Positions 30,070 to 41,616 of a DNA stretch of 64,000 nt are shown one piece after another (the stretch's first letter is position 1; each line of letters opens with the position of its first letter). The DNA is taken from contig VCJN01000114.1 in the NCBI GenBank assembly GCA_006384855.1, positions 1-64,000 of the forward strand, read 5' to 3'. A program made the translations under genes and the position numbers. A model generated the notes under the pieces. That model saw only the letters and a program-made list of their open reading frames with translations, did not search any database and was not told the origin of the DNA. The DNA is from Tetraselmis striata. Taxonomy: Eukaryota > Chlorophyta > Chlorodendrophyceae > Chlorodendrales > Chlorodendraceae.

Positions 30070-33000
30070 TATAACGATAAATAAAAATATTTATGTATAA
30101 ATGAATAAAAATATATACACATATATACACCCTAAACGTCCGGGCAATCGCTGCCCGGCTGACTCAGCGGCCTGCCCTGCGCCGTCGCAGGCCGCCGCCC
30201 CCAAGCTGGCGCCGCGCATGTCCGGCCAGGGCGTGGCCAACGCCGGCTGGGCGATCGCTCGCCTGGGCGGCGGCCCCCCCGCGGCGGACGCCCTGCGCGC
30301 GCTGCTGGCCCCGCCGGCGGTGCTGCGCCGCATGGGGGCGCAGGACGTGGGCGACGTGCTGTGGGCGGTGGCCCGGGTGGGCGGCATCGGGAAGGAGGGC
30401 GGCCGGGCGCTGGCGGAGCGCGCGGCGGAGGTGCGGCGCGCATGCAGCCCCGACTCCCCCTGCGAACGCCGTTGGCTGCCAATGCCGCAGTTACTGCCCC
30501 GTTCGCTTGCGGGGAGGGGCCACTGCGCCTTGTGAGCGGGGCCTGACAGGGGGCGCCTGGCACGCTGGCGGGATCGCAGGTGGTGGGGGACATGAGCTGG
30601 CAGGCGCTGGGGCACCTCGAGTACGCTCTCCCGGCGCTGCACCCCAAGCGCCAGGCGGCGGAGGCGCTGCGCGGCGCGCTGGGCGCCGCCGTGGCGCGCC
30701 GGGTGGAGGAGGTGAACGGGCGGGCGGGCGGCCTGGACGACGCCGCCGCGGCTGCGCTGGCGGCGGCGGAGGCAGAGGGGCGCGTGCTGGAGGGATGCGC
30801 GCGGGTGCTGGTCGTCGGGCAGCCCAAGGGCTCCGCGCTTGCCAAGGCGGCCCAGGCGGCGTGCGGCCCTGGCGCTTCCCTCAAGTATTGGTGCAGGTGC
30901 GTTGCCCCCCACCTCCCCCCCCCCTCTTCACGCCCTCGTTTCTCTCCCTCTCTCTCCCTCTCTCTCCCTCCCTCGGGTGTTAGGGTTTTGGAACCTAACG
31001 TCCTAAACACACATTATTTCCCATTTCTCGGGATTTAGGGTTTTAAACCCTAAACCCTAAGCATTAATCTCCCCTATAGCTTTTACACAAATATCTGTTC
31101 CTCGGGTTTCCGGGTTTGTAACCCTAACACCCTCAAAACACAAACCTCTCTCAGGTATAAGGGTTTTGAAAACCCTACATTCCTAAACATAGGCCTCTCT
31201 ATCTCGGGTCAAGGGTTTGTAACCTTTAAACCCTAAACATAGCCTCCCTCCCTCTCCCTCCCTCTCCCTCCCTCTCTCCGGCCAACTGCACTCCGCTACC
31301 CGCTGCGCCTCTCCGCAGCTCCTTCCGCCCTGACATCGCCGCACACGATGCGCTTCCGCAGGTTTTCGTGCGGGAAGACGCCGGGACGGGTCCGGCCAGC
31401 GGCGTCCTCCCAGGCGCTCGACGGCGCGGTGGTCCGGGTGCCGGCCAGCCGTGGGCTGTTTGCCGCCGCCGTGGCGGAGCTGGCGGCGCTGCTGCCGGAG
31501 GGCGCGGAGGCCGTGTTTGTGGGCCACCGCTCCGAGGTGCGAGGCGCGGCAAGTGCGCCGAGGCTGCGTGCGTAGCAGAGAAAGAGAGGGAGATGCCGGT
31601 GGCTTAGGGGCATCGCCGCACTTGCCCCAACTGCGTGAGCTGCTAAGCCGTCCGAGGGAGAACGAGGAAAGAGAGAGAGAGGCCTTATATGGGGCTGTTA
31701 TATATATGTAGCAGTAAATATCAACCTAGCGAATAGTTGGCAAAAACTGTCAAACAGTGGTGCGCCCTGGCCTTGTTTTGCCACTCTCCTAGCGTTTTTC
31801 TATTGCAACTCTATTATGCTATTCTATTCTCTTCTTATTACTCTTTTATTACTGCTGAATTTCCACCGTAATAGACTGTTTAGACGCAATAGTAAGGATT
31901 TTGTGTCTACATTTGGTAAGGATTACACGGCGTAGTTTGCAATCCTTACCAAACGCGCTGTGTAATTCTAATTTATGTGTGCCGATATACCAATTATGTA
32001 CGCACCTTGTATACGCGTTTGTCTGTACCGTATAGAATTATTACGATCCGATAAGGATTATACCTGCTACCAGGAGTACTCATCCTGTTAGATAATACGT
32101 GTAATCGCTACGTATAATTGCATCCATGTGCATCGGCCCGCATTCATTCATCGCTGTCTAATTCCAAACAATGCACGTAGGCCTTTCCTTAATGAATGGG
32201 CAACACAACCTCCAATAACAATACACTTAGTGCTTTCCGAACTGGATTTGGATACGACTAAGATGTAGCTGTCAGTTGTATTTCAAAACAATCCCAACAA
32301 TCAACACATTTTCCATTCCATTTTATTGGATGCTATGTCCATTGTATTCTACCCAGTGTTATTCATATCAAGTGTTGGTCCCACGGGTTATTAGCGCCGA
32401 GCGTGTCTGCCCTATGCATATTATCTATCTGTCTCTCGACTTAACGGACGAGTTTGATCATCTTCATGTGGTTGTTGGCACCTTTGTACGAGAAACTCGA
32501 GACGCAGCTTTCCGAGTCGCAACGTAAGTCGGCTCAGCAGTAGCCCAAGGTTGGCAACGACGATATCAACGTTCCAGCTATCTTAAACCCTAAAACCAAG
32601 CCGCATTGCCTGCAATCGCATCATATCAATTGACGTCACTCAATCCACAGCTTTGAGGCATTTACTGTGTAATTCTTTTTAAAAGGGGGGCGGGGGGTAC
32701 CAGGATTGAGGGGCAGTTGGATCCGGTCTCATTGAAGTACGGCTCAATGGTGGGCCTGGAGGTAGGAGGGATCCGATCGCCGCTCCGGCCATTGTGATTC
32801 GACTCCGGCCATTGTGATCCCCCCCCCCCCCCCCCCTCCCCGCCATGCGCTCGCCTCTTCCCGGCGCCCCTTGCTTGCCGTGGTACATGCTCGGGGAGTG
32901 CACCGCAGAGACAGACGGATTCGAATATCGCAGCTCGGCCGACTCCGCGTTTTTGTGTACATACGGGGCTTTTTGCAATGCCGACCCGGTGGGATCGCTG

Positions 33001-36000
33001 TCGAAAATGATGCCTACTGACCCGACTTCCAGGACAAAGCCAGCAGGGGCACTGCCGCATCCGCGTGAGCGCCATCACCCACCCGCCTGCTGGCTGCGCA
33101 GGGGCGGGGCGCGCGCGGCGTGGAGGCGTCCGCGGAGCCGTACTTCCAGGTCCGCCGGCGGCCGGCGTCCGCCGAGGCAGGCGGCCAGGGCGGCTTCCTG
33201 GTTGTGGCGCGCCGAACCAAGGTGTCGTCCCGCAGCGCTGGCAGCGCCTTGGTGCCTGGCAGGCCGGATGGCATCGTGGCGTTAATCGGCCTACGGCTCT
33301 GTGGGCCGGCCCCCTCCCTCCGTGCAGGCGAAGGCCACGCCGCAGAGCCACACGGAGCGGACGACACTGAGGCTCGGCCCCGCCGAGACGGGCGGCGCGG
33401 AGGGCGCAGAGCTGCCGTGGCACGTGGCTCCCGGCCTCTTTGCGGGCGGGGGGCTGGACATCATGACGGCCTTCCTGCTGCGCCACATGCCCACGCCGCC
33501 CAAGAAGGCCAGGTGCGGCACCGCGGCGCCCGCAACCGCCTGATGATTCTCACCGCCCTAAACCAGTCAGCCGCTGCTTGACATGAGTTTCAATTTGCCC
33601 GCATGTATTCCGCGAAAGCAACCAGCGCCTGAATGGAAGTCACTGAGCAGTAGCTACAAACTCAAAAAAATCAACTTCAATTGAAATTGGGCTTGCGTGC
33701 AACCCCTAAGAACAACTCGCTACATACTTCTGCGATACTAATACGGGCGCCAACGCGGTAACAGGAACACTGCGAATCATGCCCCGCTCTACATGGCGGA
33801 GGTGCAATGTAGACAATACTGTAGCGGAACTATAGCGAATGCTCTTATAGGTTGCATGCAAGCCCGATTTGAGGCTATCTTATAAAATCGGTGCTCATTT
33901 AGGAGCGTCGGCACCTGTGTAGTTTCGTCTACATTCGACCTCTGGCAGGTAGGGCGGGCTCTCATTCGCCGTGCTGTTATCACAGGGCGCCAGTAATAGA
34001 GATCAAGTCGAATTGATGTGTTCACGATTTTAACACCCTGCGCCATTCCCCCTTCAACTCATGGCAGGATGTACCTATAGAGTGGATATCGACGAGCAAT
34101 GATAGTAGATGCGCTCTGAACTTTAAACATGATTCTGACTTACGATTGACAGGTGCCGGCGCACCCCGAGGCAACCCTTACTTTAAGCCTCGAATTCGGG
34201 CGTGCATGCAACCTATAAGAGCACCCGCAATATAGTTCCGGTGTAGTCTCTACATTTGACCTCTAACAGGGCGGGTTCTTATTCGCAGTGTCTTTATTCC
34301 CGCATGGTTCCCGCGGCGGCACCCGTAGTTGCGTTCAATTAAATATCAGGTGGAACCGACTCGCTGTTCGTCATCTGACAGGTAGGGATTCCGGTTCTTC
34401 CACTATTGGCAGGAGGCACCTGTCAGCTGGTAATATGGCAATAGATGTGCTCTCTATACTCTCGAGATATATCTGTGTGTGATTGCTACCTTCGACCAGA
34501 TTGAGAGCAATTTCTCTTCAGTCGAATATGGAAGCAGGTAACAACTATGGTGAACACTATTGGCCGGAGTCGCCACAGTCGGGATATATGTAATAATATC
34601 GTCAATAATAGTCAACAACAACAACAATAGTCGATAGTAGTAATAGTCGACAATGATAATAACGATATTGATAGTCGATAATAATAATGATAATGATAAT
34701 ACTAATAGTCGATAAAAATAATATAACAACAACAATAATAATAACCGTCGACAGTCGATATAATAAAAATAACAATATTAATAGTCAATAGAAGTGGGGA
34801 TGATATATTGTGGATGCGTTGTCTAAGATCTTACAATACATCCGCGTGTGATTGAAACGTCGACCCAATTGAGAGCACTTTGTCTGCGGGCGTCTATGGA
34901 AGCAGGTCACAACTAAGATGGCAACAACTATTGGCCGGAGTCGCCACAGTCGGGATGTATACAATAATATCGTCAATAATAGTCAACAACAACAACAATA
35001 GTCGATAATAGTAATGTCGACAATGATAATAATGATGATAATAGTCGATAATAATATTGATAATAGCAATAATCGTCGATAGTCAATACTGTAGTAATGA
35101 TAATAATAGTCAATTATAGCTGCTGGAATATATTATGGATGCGCTCTCAAAGTAAGATCTTGCGCTAACTCCGCGTGTGATTGAAACTTCGACCCAATTT
35201 AGAGCAGTTTCTCTCCGGTCGTCTATGGAAGCAGGGAACAACTATCGGCCAGAGTCGCCACATTCGGGTGCGCTCGCCCACCGCTTGCGGGTGACGCCGG
35301 CGTGCCCTCCCGCCCCCTCCTCCGCCCCTGCCAGGGTGCTGGACTTTTGCTGCGGCTCCGGCGCCATCGGCGCAGCGCTCCTCCATCGGCAGCCGTCCCT
35401 GCGCCTGCATGCCCTCGACGCGGACGCGGTCGCCGTGGAGGCGGCGCGCGCCAACCTGCCCGAGGGCGCCCAACTGCTGTGCTCTGACGGCTGGCGGGGC
35501 CTACAGGCGGACGACGCCCCGAAGGACGCCAAGGTCCGTGCCTCGGCCAACCCCAAACCCTAAAACCCTAAGCCCGCGTAGTGTCATGCGCCCAAGCAGT
35601 GTCATGCCGTTGTCGCGCCACGGTACCTCAGCGGTGGTCTTTTCTTGGTTACACCGTGTCACGTCACCAGCGGGGCCTAGCGCCTATCGACATTTAGTTG
35701 TTTGTAACATTGCAGCAGATTTGGTTGCATTTAGCGGTTAATAATCGTATTACGGTGACCGCGGTAGGAGTAAATTCGTAAAAGGATCGCGCTGGCTTAG
35801 CAAAAAGGTACGTTTCAAACAGTCTTGTAGGAGGCTGCGAGTACTCCCGCGGTGGTTCCCGGCCATCCCCACAAATTAGTCGCTATAGCGGCACTTGGCT
35901 GGCCCATGTCCTCTCGGTGCGTCAGTGGCGGTTGGACATTTTGTCCAACTCGTACAGTTTTACGGATAAGGGGCACTTTTTGTTGTAATATTAGGACATT

Positions 36001-37649
36001 TGTTGTAATATAACAAAAAAATGGCGATCGGCACTGGCAGTCTTACGCAACAACACAGCGTTGGGTCTTCATCCAGTTGACGCTGTATGCGAAAAATGAC
36101 ACGGTGGCCATGTATGCATATCGGTGTCCTCGCACCGGAGCCCTTGAGGGCGCGGTGAGTGTAGACTGTATGTAGTGTATTGCCAATACCACCGTCGGCC
36201 GCATTCGCACGGCATCCCGTTGCCATTATGGGCGTCGCCGCAGAGGAAGGACGGCACGCAGCCTCGACGCACGGCACTGCTCCCCATCCGATATCCGGTA
36301 TCCCATCCGGTAAGCCGGTCATCGATGTCAGTTGCCGACACCCGCCCGCCCTCGATGTTTTATATCGGCACACGCATTCGCTCCCCTGTGTCCATTATGG
36401 CGAGGCGGTCCTCGCTTGCCGCGCCATGTGCATACTTACCCGGGAAGCGCATCCATCGGGGATCGACAGCGCGCTGAGCAGCCATGCGAATGAATGCCTC
36501 GTCGCTATGTGTGCTGGTAGCGACACGGAATAAACATATCATTTATTGAATTCCGCGCGTATCTAAATGGCTACACATACAATACTCCAAAACGTACCGG
36601 AAATGGCCGAAAAGAACCGACAATGAAGAGAATCCGGCCACCGATTTGTCCAGCTTGTCGCCCAGCCAGTAGACAGTGCCCCCCCCCCCCCCCCCCCCCC
36701 CGCGAGAGCACCTGGAGGCCAAAGAAGACGGTGTCCAATCAGCCAGGCAGTCACACATACTATCGCACACAGCATCGGAGACTCCCAGTTGCCAAAGGGG
36801 TAACGCTAATGGGACTTGTAGGCCGCCATGCCTACCAGCGACGTCGATCCGTGACGGAAGTCGGAGCATCATGCCGTGACTGACCCCACCCCTGCGCATG
36901 CGGTCGGACGGCAGGGCAAGGCGCGGCGCTTCGACTGGATCGTGAGTAACCCGCCGGTGCACCGCGGCCAGCGCGACGACTTCAGCGTGGTGGCCGCGCT
37001 GCTGGACGGCGGTTGGGCGCGCCTGCGGGCGGGCGGGCGGCTGTGGGTGGTCGCGCAGTCGTACATCCCGCTCGTCACCATGGCGCAGGCGTCCGCGGCC
37101 GCGCATGCGGGCGGCGACCGCATCACCGTGAGCCCTACCACTGCCGCCCCCATGCTCCTATCCGTTCGAGCAGCATCGGGGGCCGCGGTGCTGTTGCGGC
37201 CGGGTGACGATTGTGTTGACACAGGGGTTTAGGGTCCCTAGGGTTTTATTTAAAACCCTAAAACACCTAAGAAACCCTAAGAAAAACCAAACCCTATGCA
37301 CATACCCTAAAAGCCCTAATAAAACCCTAATAGCGAAACCCAAAACCCTACTATCAAAGCCCTCACATTGTGACCATGGCAGGCGGCTTTACCGCATGTC
37401 ACAACACCGACAATAAATGTGTGGTCGTTGACTCTAAGCAAGCATGTCGGTGTGTGGCTCTCTCTTCAGGTGGAGGTGGCGGCTCGGGACGGCCGCTTCA
37501 CGGTGCTCCTGTGCACCAAGGGGAGCAAAGACGGTGCCGCTGCGGGCAGCGCTGCGCCGGACGCCGGGCGGCCACTCAAGCGAGGTCGGCCTGGCGATGC
37601 CGCGGGGGAGAGGTCGTCCAAGCGGTCATCCCGGAAGACAGAAGCGTAG
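26317..37649 (+). CDS. OPR-like repeat protein fused to RsmC-like rRNA methyltransferase
   Basis: Fourteen exons splice in phase to about 930 aa: 26317-26382, 27052-27447, 27553-27895, 28105-28167, 29130-29434, 30191-30430, 30580-30896, 31319-31361, 31414-31536, 33102-33221, 33328-33512, 35335-35533, 36915-37127, 37470-37649. Residues 1-75 are a basic helical head (KWQRALRKKLRQ). An Ala/Lys linker with KKKVKKPK follows. Residues 160-490 hold OPR/FASTK-type helical repeats (GLPNVLWALARFD, QDVGDVLWAVARVG, WQALGHLEYALPAL). Residues 540-930 are an RsmC-like methyltransferase: MTS_N-like part (ARVLVVGQPKG, DGAVVRVPASRG), LPWHVAPGLFAGGGLDIMTA, SAM loop VLDFCCGSGAIGAALL (735 on) and catalytic SNPPVHRG (811 on). 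RsmC makes N2-methyl-G1207 in 16S rRNA. Exon 7 encodes both the last repeat and the start of the methyltransferase, so the fusion is not a joining error of mine. The C-terminus is basic and NLS-like. No clear transit peptide is seen, so the compartment is open. Confidence 0.82.
28330..28369 (+). repeat. G-homopolymer tracts in intron 4
   Basis: Almost uninterrupted G for about 40 bases inside the fusion-gene intron 28168-29129. The intron also holds short CCCTAAA-like motifs at about 28409-28428. Confidence 0.9.
28563..28735 (+). repeat. intronic dispersed repeat, copy 1
   Basis: It contains GCGGAACTATGGAGAATGCT and TATAGGTTGCGTGCAAGC and ends with GCGTCGGCACC. The same order of motifs recurs at 33770-33925 and, inverted, at 34150-34300, all within introns of the fusion gene. 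Confidence 0.75.
30044..30069 (+). repeat. GA microsatellite in intron 5
   Basis: A (GA)n run directly after an (AT)n-rich stretch, in intron 29435-30190. The same intron starts with a C-homopolymer at about 29479-29504. Confidence 0.9.
30984..31246 (+). repeat. telomere-like repeat block in intron 7
   Basis: About five degenerate units of 50-70 bases. Each starts near CTCGGG and carries AGGGTTTT next to AACCCTAA-type sequence, so TTTAGGG and CCCTAAA motifs face each other. The block lies in intron 30897-31318, within the methyltransferase part of the gene. Confidence 0.8.
33770..34300. repeat. inverted pair of intronic dispersed repeats
   Basis: The copy at 33770-33925 (+) and the copy at 34150-34300 (-) face each other with GGCACCTGT and ACAGGTGCC on their inner sides, separated by about 230 bases. 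They match the copy at 28563-28735. The pair sits in the 1.8-kb intron 33513-35334 of the fusion gene and may be a fold-back element. Confidence 0.7.
34465..35275 (+). repeat. tandem repeat of ~375-bp units in intron
   Basis: Two full units and a truncated third start with GTGTGATTG at about 34479, 34848 and 35175. Each full unit begins with a conserved part (GAAGCAGGTMACAACTA, GGCCGGAGTCGCCACAGTCGGG) and continues into AT-rich AGTCGATAATA-type simple repeats. The third unit stops about 60 bases before the exon at 35335. Confidence 0.85.
37221..37356 (+). repeat. telomere-like motifs in the last intron
   Basis: This contains GTTTAGGG and CCTAGGGTTTT followed by more than eight CCCTAA motifs in about 130 bases, within intron 37128-37469 of the fusion gene. 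A smaller cluster (AAACCCTAAAACCCTAAG) lies at about 35552-35570, just after the donor at 35534. Confidence 0.85.
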
Positions 37650-37966
37650 TACATTACGATGGACGTGCGGCCGGCGATAGAACGCGGATTGTGTAATACT
37701 ATATAAAGCGACTATGCGCTGTGAGGTGTCTCGGTGCCCAGGAGATGCGTAGCTCGGCCACAAACTATGCCGCGTTATGTTGGTGCCGCCGACGACAGTA
37801 CAACTTGTCTCGATCTCGTGGACACGAGACAAGAAAGGGGGATCGAGAGAGGGGGCGCCGTCTGCCCATCACCGTACACGGTGTGAACAAGCGCGGCGCT
37901 TTCATCGGAGACTCTGGACCATGCTAGCTACATCCCCTTGTATATGCCATGCTTATAGGGGCGCCT

Positions 37967-38200
37967 ATACCATACAGCAGGCCACAAAAGTCTCTGCATG
38001 TTTGGTATGGGTGTGAATTCGCTTGGGGCGCTTCTAGGCGATGAAACCACGCAAAACCTATGCCGTTGCGCTCATTGCGGGGAAAGTCACGGAAGGGCGT
38101 GCGCATCGTGCGCTAGGGTCAATGCGACGGTGTGCAGTGCGCGCGGCATGTGGCAATATCAGTGTAACCTGTGTTGGAAACGGGGTTGTGGCTGACCGAT
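37967..38200 (-). mobile_element. partial copy of the TA-flanked TIR element, inverted
   Basis: It begins TACAGCAGGCCACAAAAGTC, close to the terminus of the intact copy. It then matches the reverse complement of about 55100-55270 with decay. The similarity fades after about 38200 and no second end is seen. Confidence 0.65.
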
Positions 38201-40278
38201 TTGCTCCGGCGGGGCTTTCGTTGATGCGCAACTCCGTCGACATTGGCAGCAGCGGGATTGACCCCCGGCTGTCGAGGTTGACAAAGGTTGACAAAGGGGG
38301 GGGGCGTGACGATTTGGGCGACCGGGCGCGACGGTTCGACTCCGGGCTGGCCAGCGGGGCCGGTGAGCCGGTAACCCGCAGCCTCGATGCCAAGCTTTCA
38401 GCGCCGCTTTCTCCACGGGCTGCGATACTTGCCGTATGAGCGGGCCTCGGTCCTTCTCTGCCGCGCTGTGTCGCTATGAATAGGCCAGCGGCGTTACGCG
38501 TATCGAATGTTGGGACTCCTGGCTGTCTCGCGCATCGTCGTTTAGCCTCGTGTCATATAAACCCAGCGCGGCGCAGTGCGATGCGCGTGCGGCGGGTGGC
38601 GACTACTGGTACAGATGTACGCGGTGACGAGGACAGATACCGGTACTAGTAGGGTACATGCAGTCGTTATATTTCAAGTACTTTAGCACGGAAAATTGCG
38701 AAACGAGGTGCAAATCCGACTTATTTTTATTGGTTTGCGAATAATAGCAGAGCATGCTGGTGTAAGTGACCTTCTATTAACCTGTCTTTCGCGGAACAAG
38801 TGAGGATGCAATCATCCCGCGCAGTGGCACATGGCAAAACAGGGCAGGGTGTATGTCAAAAAGGGGGTGTAAACGTTTGGACCCTGGCCCGTAAACGTTA
38901 AGGCCAAATTTGCACCAGTTCTGCAATTTTCCCTTTCAAAGAACTTAATGATGAAAAATTCGCTAAATAATCATCGCTTATGTAGCATTATATACAGCAC
39001 GCTATATGTCGCAGTAATTAACTGACGGCGGAACGGGTGGACCTGTCGTTTTAGTTCACGATTATTGCTGATGGGTACGTGTACCCAGGGTACCCGCGGC
39101 GGTACGCGTTGTTACGTGGTTTAGCATGACGGGGCCTTGTCACAGTCAAATGGATCTTGCCTCCGGGTTGTAACCGATATTGAGACAAGTGGCAGTCAGC
39201 AAGCACCAGGACCCGCCCCAAGGTGCCCCCTGGGGGATCACTGGGTGAGCACAATCCACATCATTGATGCCTAAAGCTGCCACAGCATCGAAACCTAATA
39301 TGGCGATACTACACGACAACGGAATTCGCATGGTGACGCATCGCAACAACAAATGTTTTTTTCGATTGCGGCATGCAACAGCACACAAGGTGCACTGCGC
39401 AAATGTTGTTGGTTGGCTTAGGGCTTAATGTGATCAAACGCCTTGGAAGCACCTGATGTGGCGAGATGGTCGGCTCCAGAGTTGGTGGTGGTGAATAGTG
39501 AGAATTATTTACAAGGTGGTCTGCGTTGCGGTATATACCCAGCACTCGGCGGAAATGCCACGCAGGCGCTATCAAGCCTGTCTGGTGATCTATAGTTGGC
39601 AGTGCAAATGAGATTACGTAGGAGGGCATTTAGTGAGGTCGAGATCTAGGGTTGTAACCCTAATACACATGATCACCTCACAGTACGCGAGTACGCGCAT
39701 AGTTGATGGTCGGACTACTACTACTACATGATATGTATGACGATGATGCCCCCACTTTTGGGAGGCGGTGATGTCCTATAACGACCTGCAGCAGCGCCAC
39801 GGACGTCGTCTCTCTTGCGCATCTATCTATTCATTTCTGAATAGATCATGAGGCAGTGTGTCGGTAACCTCACAGGGGGGCGGTTTCATGGGTGTGTAGG
39901 AGAAGTCCTGCCACTGAGTAACATCTGTGTCTGTGAAGACGCCGCTGCACTCCCCGGAGCGGGTGGGCGGGAGATACTGAAATTACTGGCTGTTGTGAGG
40001 AACAGCCCCGGCTGCCGCCCTGGTTACTCACAAACGCACTGCGTTTCTAGACAGCCCTGGGGGCAGCCCCAGGTCAGCTGGCAGTTGGGTCCCCTCACGG
40101 ATCCAACTACCAATTACTAATCATTGTAACTACATCTTTTTCTAGTAATTCTTGGTCTTGAGCTTCTGTTGCCTCATCCTTCATCTCTGCAGGAAACCGG
40201 TGTGGCCCTGGCCCACAGGCCACCACCAAACGTGCCTTATATACATGGTGATATACTACCGGTATATATAGTTCCACA
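38200..40278. other. intergenic, no supported gene
   Basis: About 2 kb with no conserved coding segment on either strand. Short CCCTAA motifs occur near 39650. Open frames here are short and lack splice context or homology that I can recognise. Confidence 0.45.
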
Positions 40279-40701
40279 ATGATGTCCCCGATGAAAGTAA
40301 TCAACATTCAACCAGCAGTACCGCCACGTGCCCCGCGCAGCGCTGCCCACCTGATGTCCTGTGACGAACAGTGGCAGCGTGAGGGGGCGGGAATGAGCGC
40401 AGAGCTATATTATAACGACCCAGCCACCCATCCTAAATCCCTGAATCGCCCCGCAATCGCTTGGCAGGCACCGCTGGATGTGATAGATTATATTGATGTT
40501 ATGAGCGATATTGTACAGCAAGCAGGCGACGCCTGGCCAATGATATCAGCGGTGGTGCAGCAATATGAACGCACCGCACATGTCGTCATGGGTGAACGTC
40601 CGATGAAGGGCGCTGGGTCATCAGCGTCTATTACCATTTTACATGAATTTTCGTCTGCGGCGGTACTTTGGTCTGCCTGGCCACTGAACTTCGGAACTTA
40701 G
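40279..40701 (+). CDS. hypothetical ORF, 140 aa
   Basis: A frame with mixed, fairly even amino-acid use (for example APLDVIDYIDVMSDIVQQAG and ITILHEFSSAAVLWSAWP). This is unlike the Pro/Arg-rich chance frames elsewhere. It may be an exon of a plus-strand gene. A good candidate exon follows at about 40951-40996 (acceptor TTGGCAG, donor GAG|gtaaga; FKNTYSRGPIQLRIE), and a hydrophobic segment (SVLVFAYTWLLITISMCLLG) lies at about 41360-41420. I do not recognise a family and cannot connect the pieces with confidence. Confidence 0.3.
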   Translation: MMSPMKVINIQPAVPPRAPRSAAHLMSCDEQWQREGAGMSAELYYNDPATHPKSLNRPAIAWQAPLDVIDYIDVMSDIVQQAGDAWPMISAVVQQYERTAHVVMGERPMKGAGSSASITILHEFSSAAVLWSAWPLNFGT

Positions 40702-41616
40702 GAGGATTCTGTGGCCGGAGGCGCTATCTATATTTCTCGTGGGCGATTACGTTGAAAGGGCTGCTGGCTGAGCTTGCTGCTCATTGTAAACGACGCAGCA
40801 GAACCAAAGTGCGCTTTTTGCAAGAACTAGCAACATTCCTCCCCCCCCACCCCCCCTCTCAGCGGTAACCAGCTCGCGCGACTAGGGGAGCGGCCACCTG
40901 CCGGGCCAACATCCTTTGAGCACGCGCCAATCCCCCTTGGGTTGGCAGGTTTCAAAAATACATATTCTCGTGGCCCTATTCAACTGCGGATTGAGGTAAG
41001 AATGTGTTCTGTTTGGCCAGCACGACAAGGGGAGGGGGCGCTCCATCACACTGTCCTTCACCATCCTTCGACTGTGTCAGGCAGATACTACTGTGGTTGC
41101 ATGGCCAGCCTCAGTACAGAGGACCAGGAGAGCTATTGAGGCTATCCCTCCTTGCCTAGCTCGGGACGTCCTGCACATTTGTTTCTTGCCTGGAACCACA
41201 CACTATGCACATGCTCTCTGCTCTGTGCCCCACCACCATGTACACACACTCGCGTACGTACGCAACTGCAAATATCGTGGGCAGCATGGATTGTGGCCTA
41301 TTCCGCAGGATCATTCAGGCTTTCTCCGCCTCTTCAAAGGGGTACAGTCCCACGCTGGATAGTGTGTTGGTGTTTGCTTACACATGGCTGCTGATTACAA
41401 TTTCTATGTGCTTGTTAGGGGTTGTAGGTTTAGTATCTTCGATGAAATATCGCTACAGTGAAGCTGCTAGAATTCACTATCAACAATCTACCTTTCTGTG
41501 CTGTATGTAGATTGCTATACCTGCAATCAATGAAAAGGGGCACATGTGCGCCATGGCTCGTCGTCCATGCGCAGCCTCTTGCTGTCAGGTGCGGCCCAAG
41601 GTACATCGGCGACGCT

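Noticed and set aside
30984-31246. A true chromosome end or telomere
   Set aside because: The TTTAGGG-like units are degenerate, face both ways and lie inside a spliced intron, with gene sequence continuing on both sides.
40942-41510. DHHC-type palmitoyltransferase exon (FKNTYSRGPIQ) plus a membrane segment
   Set aside because: The short motif resembles the region after the DHHC domain in that family, but no DHHC-CRD was found nearby, so it is only noted as a possible exon.
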